From Bradyrhizobium sp. 21 (lineage in GTDB: Bacteria > Pseudomonadota > Alphaproteobacteria > Rhizobiales > Xanthobacteraceae), in NCBI RefSeq assembly GCF_023073335.1, contig NZ_JADPJG010000032.1, forward strand, positions 62,001 to 126,000: a stretch of DNA of 64,000 bases, read 5' to 3'. Below are positions 37,201 to 48,200 of the stretch, piece by piece. Made by a program: the position numbers and the translations under genes. The notes beneath the pieces were generated by a model. The model ran no database searches. It was not told where the DNA came from and was given only the letters and a program-made list of their open reading frames with translations. The first letter of the stretch is position 1; each line of letters begins with the position of its first letter.

Positions 37201-37666
37201 CCTCAAGGTGGAATTGCTGGCGGCGTGGTCGGTGGTCGACAACCGCAGCGCGCCAGCGATCTATCTTGGCCTTAAGCTTCCCGGCACGTCGCCACGCGAC
37301 GGCAGCTTTCCGCTACAGGGCGTGCTGAAGCTCGGCTTCAAGAGCTTCATTTTCTCGACCTACCAGCAGAACGGCAAGCGCGCCTATCTGCTCAGGTTGT
37401 CGCGCTTCGGCCTGTCGGTGCTCGGCTTTCATTTTCCGCCCGGCAATCTCGACCTCAGCCTGTTCGGCGGCCCGGACGGCCGCTCCACCGGCCAGCTCGG
37501 CTGGCTCGCTGCCTATCAGGCGGGCAAGCCGAAATCGGTCGACGGCAAGAGCACCTCCGCCTTGACGGCACCCGGCCACCACGGCCCGGTGGACGCTGCA
37601 AGGACGGGATCCGAACCGAGGCTGAGCCGCGCCAAGCGAATCGGCCGTATTCCGCGAAGGAGCTAG
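34214..37666 (+). CDS. Giant beta-rich protein of unknown function (1150 aa)
   Basis: I do not recognise this protein. It begins MTAVAFNRIGATRLF at ATG 34214, overlapping the previous stop; an open frame far upstream lies inside the FN3 gene. The sequence is dominated by alternating hydrophobic beta strands, with an Ala/Pro-rich segment near 430-500 and a basic, probably disordered tail (about 1110-1150, ending RIGRIPRRS). The region VLKLGFKSFIFSTY to FGGPDG (about 1035-1090) resembles in style the N-terminal half of the 3974-aa protein. It lies 3 bp before the metallo-beta-lactamase-fold gene. It has no signal peptide or membrane helix. Confidence 0.8.
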   Translation: MTAVAFNRIGATRLFSSNASGDAGVTGYWTGYLASATLTLPSTLDLATTWNDIGGTYLFLSATPADPATFAVALATWLPVITRAGPPRLLWLINPADPPGYWRAVTWYAVASGPPSAPDWTTFGIWAFSLGTYGLRIAAGTTLTLDQSVPAKVMIAAGSATIAAPGAQFRPAAATTLPFQGSSIGAWSGTFAVSGSDLADLGVELRYAIRTSRKPADPRICPVSMKIMGDLSAPSTLAIAWDPLHPQMRGRSELRFVAPFPSIAAGFVSQRGYKTTLQPAAVAAPLTTGGFMFCRCASHLSSNADIASEFDLYSLAPDGAYALTVVPPSGGAGPGLVDQLMLGMSGLETIQLAPSSSTLVVFDAGQPAFAPSVALDGTLPGSDEALLTSVATTAWISVMPSAAGNPGLYYYAQPRQSPLFSGIADGAMPYQQVPAAQLPALPGSSQPRPVSYPVGAYAGVAASQATAARALETAALVPKRRLQITQPAQHLAMAPATDTLAVTPQGLLIEINDTQSAISEVIIASLPDTDTPSLAFANPNAAFTAALFANQRFFVVANPTLLATAATCVPPFALNLDGWRFQFDPSLWRTGDDPTMMVWKYANRSLVDLAADGAAWGWPEAAIPAGGSLNATWQRLDAYIADARDIAAKDPTSPIGAFYRDVLIDPGWNGVLFLNAPIGLGTLPPALTFLAAGIDASRFFAHHIGVGLTPFDSSSNPIKLKQSSVFGLINYVDPVDLVIAQTTPFAFKTMQLKAQFANAHLNGFSCRIELALNRLFGAPLLMIDAQHGNNLVVSGSLQNSSGSPAYAFGLSGQNRFNASNTALAVVEIASLRIETQANPAPGHVSCSFVLGGKLQFLDVEGFDLFSYGGAPTPPDELAPPPSFLIFSQLALTLDFATTAPTVQSWSANETGIAFDIVNSVARDDSLVNCFPVTVRSLVTSPDLTPLSDTATGLAPEDMGYLSVSAPFDQMPMTPTWYGLVMSLDLGSLGALASGVGLKVELLAAWSVVDNRSAPAIYLGLKLPGTSPRDGSFPLQGVLKLGFKSFIFSTYQQNGKRAYLLRLSRFGLSVLGFHFPPGNLDLSLFGGPDGRSTGQLGWLAAYQAGKPKSVDGKSTSALTAPGHHGPVDAARTGSEPRLSRAKRIGRIPRRS

Positions 37667-37669
37667 CTG

Positions 37670-39286
37670 ATGGCGATCGCTTCGTTGCGCTTTCACGTGC
37701 TGAACGTCGGACAGGGCGCCTGCAACTTCGTCGAAATTCTCGACGCCAACAACAACGTGCTGCACAATATCCTGATCGATCTCGGCACGGCGTCGCGCAG
37801 CTTGGCGCTGTCGGCGCGCAATGTGGAGTGGCTCAACGACCGCATCAAGAACCGGGCCGATCCGCGCATCGATCTCGTGATCCTCACGCATGGCGATTTC
37901 GATCACTACGGTCTGATCACGCAATTGGCGCCAGGCCTCGGCCAGCCGGCCAATCAGGCCCGCATCGGCATGGTTCGCTATGGTAACCCATCGTGGCGCT
38001 TCAACTCCAAGAGCCGCGGCCACACCATCGAATGGCTCAAGACCTATTGCAAAGACGTCCTGGGCTGCGAGTCCAGCTACAGCGGGTACAATGCGATCAA
38101 CAAGAAATGGGAGTATCTTTGGATTGCGCCGGATCAGTCGTTCCCGGTGGATGTCGGAGTGGTCATCGTCAATGTACCGCATCCGGAGAAGGGCAACCTC
38201 GAAGAAGATGTGATCGAGACCGCCCCCGACGGCGAGATCGTCAACGGCGAGTCGCTGGTATCGATGATTTCCTGGAAAAGCCGTACATTCGTCGCCACCG
38301 GGGACGCCACTGGAAACACCTTTAAGGCCATCAACGATCACCTGCTCACCGTCCCGATGCCGACCGCGACGATGATGACCATGCCGCATCACGGGTCGCG
38401 GAGATCCACCTATGACCTGAGCTCTGCCCGCGATGACATCGGCGATGAGGCGCGGAAGACCGTCGAGGACTTCGTCGGCATCTTCAAGCCCCGAAATCTG
38501 ACTGTCAGCGCCAATATGCACAGGGGCTTTCTGCATCCATTCGTCGACGTTCTGAACCAGTTCAGCAAATACCTGGACCCTTACCAATTGTGGGTCGACC
38601 CAAAAACCGGCGACCAGAAAAACCACTTCCTCAATGCATACTATCTGGTCGCGACCACGGCCGACGGCGAGGACGCCGGTCCAGCGGTAGGCAACTGGGC
38701 GACCACGCAGACGGCGATGAATATCTATTCGACCCGTTATTTCAGCAATGATCGCTACAACGAGGGCAAGCTGCGAAGCACCGCGAAAAAAGCACTGAAG
38801 ACCGATAACGACGTCGATATGCTGTCCGTGCAAGCCAGAGGTGTGCTTGCCCGCATGTTCGCTCCGCTGCAAGTGAACGCGACGAACAAGAAAAAGCGTG
38901 GGCGCGATGATGATGAAACCGAGACCTATTATCCTCGCTACGCGTATCCGCCGGGACCCGCAACGATCCTGAGCAAGGACGATACGAAGACGATCAGCGA
39001 CATCCCGGAATATCACAACTGGACGTTCACGATCGACAGCGACGACAACATCACGCTGGAGCCGACGCCGGATACAGCCTCACCGGAACAGGTCGCGCAC
39101 CGGTTCGTGCGTCATGCCGTGGCACGCGCCGATGTGCCGGCGACTCATGTTCTAGCGCGCGGTCAGCGCTCGCTCGCTGTCCCGGCCGCCGCCACGCGCT
39201 TCGTCGCCGCCTCGGGCCGGCCCTCGTCGGTCGAACGCCGCACGCCCGCGGTCTCCAGGCTTGGAACGCTACGGGCAATCCCATGA
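37670..39286 (+). CDS. ComEC-like metallo-beta-lactamase-fold hydrolase
   Basis: This 538-aa protein starts like the hydrolase part of ComEC proteins (LRFHVLNVGQGACNFVEI). Metal ligands are seen in LTHGDFDH (His74, Asp76, Asp78, His79), VATGDATG (Asp near 211) and MPHHGSRRS (His near 240). The core occupies about 1-320. Beyond it is a C-terminal extension of about 215 residues with a charged KKKRGRDDDET stretch and an Ala/Arg-rich tail. Fold relatives include nucleases and phosphodiesterases. It sits inside the giant-protein operon and overlaps the 3974-aa gene by ATGA, so it probably processes a nucleic acid or other substrate of this system. It is cytoplasmic. Confidence 0.85.
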   Translation: MAIASLRFHVLNVGQGACNFVEILDANNNVLHNILIDLGTASRSLALSARNVEWLNDRIKNRADPRIDLVILTHGDFDHYGLITQLAPGLGQPANQARIGMVRYGNPSWRFNSKSRGHTIEWLKTYCKDVLGCESSYSGYNAINKKWEYLWIAPDQSFPVDVGVVIVNVPHPEKGNLEEDVIETAPDGEIVNGESLVSMISWKSRTFVATGDATGNTFKAINDHLLTVPMPTATMMTMPHHGSRRSTYDLSSARDDIGDEARKTVEDFVGIFKPRNLTVSANMHRGFLHPFVDVLNQFSKYLDPYQLWVDPKTGDQKNHFLNAYYLVATTADGEDAGPAVGNWATTQTAMNIYSTRYFSNDRYNEGKLRSTAKKALKTDNDVDMLSVQARGVLARMFAPLQVNATNKKKRGRDDDETETYYPRYAYPPGPATILSKDDTKTISDIPEYHNWTFTIDSDDNITLEPTPDTASPEQVAHRFVRHAVARADVPATHVLARGQRSLAVPAAATRFVAASGRPSSVERRTPAVSRLGTLRAIP

Positions 39287-42200
39287 CGCTCGTCGCCGTC
39301 ATCGCCGCCCTGACCCGCTCGATCCGTGCCGATGGCTCCATCCCTTTGGTTCATGCCGTCGCGATCGAGCCGGCCTTGACGCCGCTACAGCCTGCACTCG
39401 CGAGATTCACGCTGCTCGACACATTCGAATTGACCGGCGCCCGTCTCGAGTCCGGTGCGATCACCGCGACATTGACGGGCATGGGAAGCTGGGGACCTGG
39501 CTCGACTCCATCTTCGGCCTGGCAGCCGGTCGCAGCGCGGCTCGACTGCACGGCGGCGAGCGCGGTCGCCGAGGCCGTCACCTTCCGCCTGACGCTGACA
39601 CTTCAGACACCCGGCTGGACCTTCGGCAAGACCTTCCTGACCTTGCCGGAAACCCAGATCGCCTCACACGGCGTGATCAAGCCGGCGGCATCGTTTCTTG
39701 TTTCCGTGCAGGTCGACAACGCCGCCTTCGTCGGTTCGACTTTACCGGGCGAAACCGCGCTCGCTTTCAGCGGGACGATGCCGGTGAGCGATGTCTGGCG
39801 CAAGCTGCCGAACTGGACGTGGCTGAGCGGGTTGATCGGCACATGGCCGCTGCGGCTGGCCGGTACAATCGCTCTGCCAGCGACTGCAACCGATGTACCA
39901 ATCATTGACCTTCTGGCCACTGATCCGGCCGCGAGAATTTCATTGGGACAGGGACTTCCCTCCTTGACCGACCTCGGCTTCGGCATGATCACCCGCGCCG
40001 CGGTCAATCGCGCGATCATCCCGATCCCGGCCTATTCGCTTCTGACCTTTGGCGGTCGCGTCAACGTCGGCACGCTCTCGGCCCGCGTCACCTATCCGGT
40101 GCAGGGGGTCAGCACTTCGCTGCCGTTGTCGTTCAATTTCCCGCGCGAGAACGGCGACATCGTCAACAATATGAGCCAGCTCGGCCAGCTCTTCGGGCTG
40201 CCTGCATTGCCGACGCCGCCGAATTTTCTGCCGGTCAGCGGGTTCCGCTTCAAGACGTTGCAGTTCTTCATACGACCCGACGGAAGATCCGGCCTCACGC
40301 TCGACTACATCGTCGCGACGATCGAATCAGACAAATCCTGGGTGTCGCCGCTGCCGTTCATCACGATCGACAAGGCGGGCATCAGCTGGATGCTGTCCTT
40401 CGGCAGGACCACGACGATTTCCGCGCAGCTCTACGGCACCATCGCGTTCGAGTCGAAGCGGCGAGTGCGGATCGACGTTAGTCTGTCGATCCCGAGCTGG
40501 GAGGCTGCCGCATCGTTGCGTGACGGAGATTATATTCCGATCACCGAAGTGCTGAAGACCTATTTCGGCGGCGTCGGCCCCCTGACGCCGCCCGACATGA
40601 ATGTCGTCGAGCTCGAAATTGCGGCGGATCCACGCAACCAGACCTATTTCGCCGGCGCCGTTATCGCTTTCGGTCAGCCGGCAAAGCAGATCCCCCCCGG
40701 ATTGATCGGGGAACCGGATCCGCTCGCGAAGCTGCCGGTGGTTATGGCCCCGGTATTCCAAGGCTGGGAGATCGACCTCGGCATCCTCAAGGTCACACTT
40801 GTCAATCTATCGTTCCAGGTCAGCATGATCGGCGGCGAATTGGCCGGCGGCATTGCCGGCGAATTCCTGCTCGGTGATCCGCCGCCGGGCGGCCGGGCGC
40901 CGACGTTTACGCTGCTCGCGGATTATCCCGGCGCCTCGAGTACGGACGGCTGGACCTTTGCCGGACGGCTGACGCCGGGCGACAAGCTCGATCTTACCCA
41001 GTTGGCAACGAAGTTTCTCGGCGTCACTGCGCCTGACTGTCTGCCGGTGCTTTCGATCGATCGGCTCTACTTCAGCCTCACTACCCAGTCGAAGGCCTAT
41101 ACGTTCGGCGGCACGATTTCGACATTGTGGAATCCAAAACTGTTCGGCGAGACGCTGGCGATCGCGGCGGCTGCCTCGCTCGACCTGATCAAATTGCCGA
41201 CGTCCGACAAGGCCACCGGAAACCTCTCTGGCAGATTCGCGATCAACCGTCTGTCGCTGCAACTCGCCACCAGCATCGGCTCGCCGCAGCCGACCTATGA
41301 GATCCAGGTCCAGTTCGACAATGTCTGGTTCCGTGCCGTCACCTCATGGCGCAAGACCGGCAAGGAGCCGGAGCATCAGGTCGTCACACTGCAGCTCGGC
41401 GGCGTGACGGTCGGCGGCATCCTCGAATATCTCGTCAATCTGGCATCGCCGACGGTCGGCTATTCGCTGCCAGCGCCATGGAACATCCTCAACAGCATCG
41501 ACCTGTCGCGCTTCACGCTGACGCTCGACCCGACCGACAATGTCGTCGAGTTCGTCTACCTCGCCAATGCCGACCTCGTGTTCATGCGGCTCGACACCAT
41601 CGGCATACGCTACAAGCGTGGCGAAGGCGGCGGCGTATCGCTGATCCTGACCGGGGATCTGCTCGGCCAGCCCTATGATGGTGATGATCTTTCCTGGGAC
41701 GTCATCAACGACAATCCGCCGGCGTTGCCCGGCGCCGGCGACAGCTTCATCGACCTGCGCTATCTCGGGCTGGGTCAGCGCGTGGCGCTCTCGAGCCTGC
41801 CGGATACGGTAGCTGATACACTCAAGCTGCTGATGACCGAGATCAAGCCGGTCGACGGCAGCAACAAAAATCCATGGCCGGGCGGTCCGCTGCAATGGAG
41901 CCCGGCAAGCCAGTTGCTGATCGGGCTCGACATCGGTCTGCTCGACACGCTGGATCTCGGGATCATCTTCAACGATCCTTATCTCTACGGCCTTTCGATC
42001 GCCTTGAGCGGGCCGGAAGCCGGCAGCATGGCCGGGTTGAAGTTCGAGATCCTCTACAAGAAGATCTCCGACAGCGTCGGCATGTTCCGCATCGAGTTGG
42101 CGCTGCCGGAAGCCTACCGCACTTTCGAGATGGGCGCCGTCTCGGTGACGCTCGGCGTCGTCGTCATCGAGATCTACACCAACGGAAATTTCAAGATCGA

Positions 42201-45200
42201 CCTCGGCTTTCCACATAACCGGTCGTTCGCGCGCAGTTTTGTCGTGCAGGTGTTCCCGTTCATCGGCCGTGGCGGGATCTATTTCGGCCTGCTCAACGGC
42301 ACGACCTCGCGCCGTGTCCCCCGCATCACCAACGGAACGTTCGCGCCGGTGATCGAGCTTGGCGTCGGTTTGTCGGTCGGTGTCGGCAAGGAGATTCATT
42401 TCGGCCCGCTGTCCGGCGGCATCTATGTCGAGGTTCAGGTCATCTTCGAGGGCGTCATCGGCTGGTTCCACCCGGCCGCGGCGGGTGAGCCGGTGTCGAT
42501 CTACTACTGGGCACAGGGCATCGCGGCGATCCACGGCAAACTCTATGGCTCGGTCGACTTCGTCGTCGTCAGGGTATCGGTGACACTGGAGGCCTATGCG
42601 GCGGCCATGGTGACATTCGAGGTGCATCGCCCGACGCTGTTCGCGCTGTCGGTGCGAGTCTCCGCCGAGGCCGAGGTCACCATCCTGTTCGTCAGCGTCA
42701 GCTTCAGTTTCTCAGTCAACGTCGACGTCAGCTTCGAGGTCGGCTCTTCGAGTGCGACGCCGTGGATCCTCGCAGCCGACCAGTCCACCACGACGATCCC
42801 GTCGCTGCGTGCGCAGGCGGCGCTGCCGTGGCAACCGCGCCGGATCAACGCACGCTCCGTGCTCGGCCAGTCGCGGCAGCACAACCCGCTGCCGCGGCGA
42901 CGGGCGGCCCAGCGTCTCGCAGCACTGGCGGCGATGCATCAAGCTGCCGTCCTTGCGCTGCGCGGCGCCGAGGGACCGGCGGCTCTGGCAGCGCTGGACG
43001 CGCCTGCTTTCAAATGGAAGCCCTGCAAGAAGGTCTTCGTCGATTCGCCGCGCACGCGCGCGATGGTGGTGCTGCCGTCGTTCACGGTCGCCGATGTTCC
43101 GCTGTCCTGGACGGCGGTGGTGCCGGTCAATCCTTCCCCGGCCTATCGCTTCGCCATGCAGATGTTCGCGCCCTCCGGCGTGCCGCCGCATGCGCGGACC
43201 GCGGAAGCGGCGAAGCTCCGCTCCGCGGCACTCAGCGCGCACGCCCGCGACGACGGCGATCTCGATGCGCTGGCCGCCGATACGCTGGTGCGCGGGCTGC
43301 TGCTCTATTGTCTTTATGCGATTCCCGCTGGCCCCGGCAGCCTGGGCGATACGATCACCGCGGGACAGCTTGCCTATTGCGCGACGCATCTGAACGATCC
43401 GAAAGCCACTGCGGACGGTTTCGACCCGAAGATCCTCGGCTCGTTCTTCACCGCCAATATCCATCTCGCAGTGTCCGGCCAGCCGAGCGGCACGACGACC
43501 TATCTCGGCGCCATGGCCGTGGCGATACCGCCGTTCTTCACGTGGACGTCCGAGCAGACGACGGCGGTCAATCTGGACGCCGACAACAAGGTCGGTCCGC
43601 GCTATATCTGGGATCTCGCCGTCGCCGCCGCCAAATTCTCGCCGAACGTGGCTTCGCCTGGAAAGGAACCCGAAGATCCGGAGGCGGCCTACCGCTCCTA
43701 TGCCGGCCACGTCTTCGGCGACTGGTGCCTTATCATTGCGCGTGCCGCGGTGCGCGAGGCGCTGGCGTTGCTCGACAATCGCACGCTGGCCGCGGCGACC
43801 TCCACCGATACGCTCCACCTCATCGCCGGAAGCATAAAGCAGGCCGACATCAGCTATCAGGTGCGACCGGGCGATACGGTCGAGACAGTTGCCGACGCCG
43901 TGGGCGCGACGGTCGACGACCTGATCTATCTCAACGACGACCTCGCGAAGAAGCTGGCGGCAACCCCGGTTGGCGGCAGCTTGTCGCTCTTCATCGGCAT
44001 CTCGCCCGAGGTACTCGCGATCGATAACCCGGACTGCGTGCTCGTCGGTAAGAACCTGACGCTCGGCGATATCATCGCTCCGGTTGCAGCAAGAGACACG
44101 CTGACGGGACTGGCGACGACCTATAATATCAGCGCGTCGGATATTCTGGCCGTGCCTGGACAGGGTACCGACCGTCGCCTGCTGCAACCGGGCAGCGTCT
44201 TCGACGCGCCGCTGACGAACTGGACGGCGGCGCCTACGCAGATGAGTGTGCTGCGAGCTGCCGCGATCTTCTACGTCCGCTACGCCGCGCCGGCATTGAT
44301 CGCGGCCGACCCGGACCAGCGGATGGCGATCTGGTATTCGCAGGCCGTGTCGGACCTCAACAATAGGGTGATCAAGGATCCCTCCAACATCGATCTGGCG
44401 ACCGGCGAGCTGAAGCCCGGCGTTTTGCTCGCGATCCCGAACGCCTATAACGATCCGACACCGGCATCGCAGGGCTATACGACGGTGCCCGGCGATACGC
44501 TTGTGCGCATCGGCATGACGCTCAACCTCGAGCAAAACCGGGCCAATGAAATCGGCACAGAGGGCTGGCCGCTGTTCCGAACCGGCGTGAGCGCAGTCTC
44601 GGGCGGTTACCGCTTGCCGACATGGCCGGCCGTCGCTATCGAACCGAACGAAACGGCCGAGCAATTGGCGCGGCGCACGGTGGTCAATTGGGTCAAGAGT
44701 CAAGCCGCTGTCTGGGGACCGGACTGGACCGGCCTCGTCGGCTGGATCGGCGCAGCTCCGGTGTTGACACCGATGACGCTCATCACGCTGCCTGGTGTCA
44801 CGCTCGCCGACGCGGGTGGCGCGAGCTTTGCCAAGCTCTCTGAAACCTATGGTCTCAGCCTCGCCGAGGTTGGTCATCGGCTCAGCCAAGTCGTCGGACT
44901 GGTCACGGGCCGCAAGCTCGTTGTCAGGCATCTGCCGATTGATACGGTTGATTCACTCGCGACCCGAGTTACGGCGGAGGCCACCGGCAAAATTTCCGCC
45001 GAGGCATCGCGTTTCCTGTTTTCCGGCCAACAAGTGCCGGTACCGATCATCGTCGACGGTCATACGGTCGCCTCGACTAATTTCAGCCCGCTGTTCGACC
45101 AGACGCGGCAGCAATGGCCGCTGCCGGTCAATTCCGCAACGCCGGACGCGGTGGCGCTCGACCTGGCGCTCAGAGTGCTGGCCGGAATCGACTGGATAAC

Positions 45201-48200
45201 CCTCAATCAAAGCACCACGGTAGGGCCGGGCGAAGATGGAGCCGCGCTACGCACCCGCGTGCCCTCCGCTTTCACGACGCGCACCAATGACGGACTTGTC
45301 GGCGGACGGAACCTCCCGGCCGGCGCGCTGGTGCATACCGGGAGCGTCACGGAACTCCACTACAGTTACACCGTCGCGAAAGTTCTGGATCAGGTAAAGG
45401 CGACCGGACTTGCCTGGCCGCCGAAAACGCCCGCCGCGCCGATCCAGGTTCTGGCGCATGTGCCGGTCACCTACGGGCTAGCTCAACACATCACACTGCA
45501 GACGCCGATCGAGATTCCCAAATTTCCCGCGCAAGAGGTCACGCCGGACAAGGCGGCGGCAGATGATCCGCCACCGCAGCCGAAATCCTTTACGCTTTCG
45601 GTGTTTCCATTTCCGTCGGCTTTGCTGGCGCGGGCGCGCGCCAATTCCACCGACGACTACGCCGTCTATTTCGGTCAGAGCGACACGGCGGATGCCGAGC
45701 CGCTGACCTCTGGCGGTTTCCTGTCGATGATCGAGTTCAAGGTACGCCGGCAAATCGAGACGCAGGCAAGCTATGAGCTGGTGGGCGCGGACGCCCAGCA
45801 GCGTCAATTGCTCGTCGACCTGATGGCCGTCGACCTCAAGACCATCAAGAAAGCCTATCTGGCGCTGTCGCCATCGACGACGGCAGCCAATCCGTTTGGG
45901 ATGCAGGTCGTTGACGGCAGCGCTGATGCCGATGGCGGCGGATGGCTGATGAAGACCAATCTGTCGACCGAGACCGTGCCATCGGCGTCGCGCGCCGCGC
46001 TTGTCGCGGGCGGACCGGGCGTCGTCAGGGCCGATCTCGCCCATCTCGACGATTTTGTCCGCCTTTTGTGGGAAGGCTCGGTCGTCGGCGGCGCCGGTTA
46101 TCTGTTCGGCGTGACTGGCGGCATCGCCGATGGCGCCTTCGACGCATCGGACGAGGCGGTCCTGCGCCTGATTGTGTTCACCACCCCTGTGCCTGTCGCG
46201 TCGGCGACGGTCGACGCACCGATCGCTGCTCCCCTCACCCACAAACTGAAGCGCTACGACACCTGCTTTTTCATTGTCGATCAAGCGTTGCCCGACGGCA
46301 CGCTGTTCGTTCAGGCCGACTTCACCGACAAGCTCGACGATACGACCATCGATCCGGATGAATTCGTCGTACAGTCACTGGTGCCAGCCGGCAGTGCTGG
46401 CATCGATCTGACGCTGCCGCGCCCGATCCCGCCGGCGAAAGCGCCAGATTCCGAGGCCGAACTGATGTTGCGGCAGAGCTACAGCCTGTTGCAGCCTTTC
46501 GCCATCGCAACGACGAACAGCCCCTACGACATTCCGACCTCTGCCCCAACCGTCACCCCGCGACCATCGGACGGCAAGGCAGTCGTGCCGGCCTGGCGGC
46601 GCGATCGAACCCGCCGGTTGGCGCGAGCCGAGGCGCGCAAAGTCTCGACACCGGTCAACGCCACGGACCCAGCGCCGCTGCCCTATTGGGCTTATCAATC
46701 GGTGCTGCCGGTGTATCGCTTCGGTCCGGCTTCGGTCGCTCCCACAGGCGTTGTCGGCCTGCCGGATGCGACGAGCGATCCGTATCGCGGCGTAGGCGCG
46801 GCCGCAGGTAAGCCGAGTATCGATTTGACGCTCGCCTTTGGCGACATTCTCGGCCACCGCAGCAAGACCGCGGGTTTGCCGGTCAATGTACCGCTCGGCT
46901 ATACCGATCCACTGATCGGGCCGAGCGGCTGGCCCGGCACAACGATCGCCTATGTGGTCGCCGGGACGGCCGCCGCGCCTGAGATCATCGTTACACTGGC
47001 AGCCAAGGCGCAGTCGCTGATGCCCGCGACCAACCAGCGCGGCGATGCGCTGCGGATCGCGGCAAAAAAGCAGCAGCAGCTGTGCCAGACGATTTATTTC
47101 CAGTACGCCCAGCCGGGCCTCACGCTCGCGCTCGATACCGCGCTCGATACCGGTTCGCCGCTGGCGGTCACGGGTGGCGACAGGCTCGCCGCCTTTGCCG
47201 CCGGCTCCTATGCCGCGGCATCGGTCGCAACCGGCTTCACGCCGGTGATCCCCCCGAGCGCAACGCTTGGCACCACCGTGGCCAACTACGGCATCGGCTG
47301 GGAGGCCCTGGCGGCCGCCAATGCTGGCGCCCGGCTCTCCGATATCTTCGGGAGCGGCGTCGGATTGACTGTGCCCGCCTATGTCGTGTTCGCCACCGGC
47401 GACAGCGCCACGACGATCAGCACGGCAACTCGTCCCACCGGCTGGCCGACGCCGACCGCGACAGCGATCCTCAGTGCAAGCGCGAACAGGGACGAGCTGC
47501 CGTTGAAGGCGAACGCCGTGCTGAGCTATACTCCACGCGCTGTCACCTTCGCCGTGCCGACCACCGTTCCGGTCACGCCCTATACGCTCGCCAATGCGGC
47601 GGCCGCGCTGGCCACCCTGCCCGGCTGGCTGGCCAAGGACAGCGCGGCCGATGCCATCATCAACAGCGGTTTCGTCTTCACCGTCGATGGCGTCGAAATC
47701 ATCCTCGGCGCAACGCCGATCGATCCGGGCACGCCGGAGGTCTTGGTCGAGACTCTCGCCGATGCGACGGTTGCGTTCGAAAATCGCGGCGTCCATGTCA
47801 GCGCCTATTATCTCGGCGAGCTCTACGCCGACGATGCCACGCTGCTGCTGGTCGCCGCGCCCGGTCATACGGCGCATTATGTTGCGAACGGCACGGCGAC
47901 GCTCGCGAACAACGGCAGCGGTGCGACGGCGGACGACCTGATCGCGAACAATCTGACAGTGCCGGACCTCTATGACCCCGGCGCGTTGATCTATCTCGGC
48001 CTGTTCGGCAGTGGGACGGTAATGCCGGGGACCACCGACACGTTGGCCGGCTTCAGTGCCCGCTACGGCTGTCCGCCGGCGACGCTGCTTGGCGCCAACG
48101 CTCCGCTGGTGTTGCCGGTCGCGACCAAGCTCACGATTCCCGGAGCCGTCGCACTGCCCGCTGAAGCCGACATACTGGCGCCCTATACGCTGACGGCGAC

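Noticed and set aside
42712..44931. 739-codon minus-strand ORF inside the 3974-aa gene
   Set aside because: Long open antisense frames arise from strong GC3 bias; the composition is Arg/Asp/Gly/His-rich with no recognisable domain. Similar ORFs at 32718-34016, 35276-36742, 37313-39016, 41344-42627 and 46375-47877 are rejected for the same reason.
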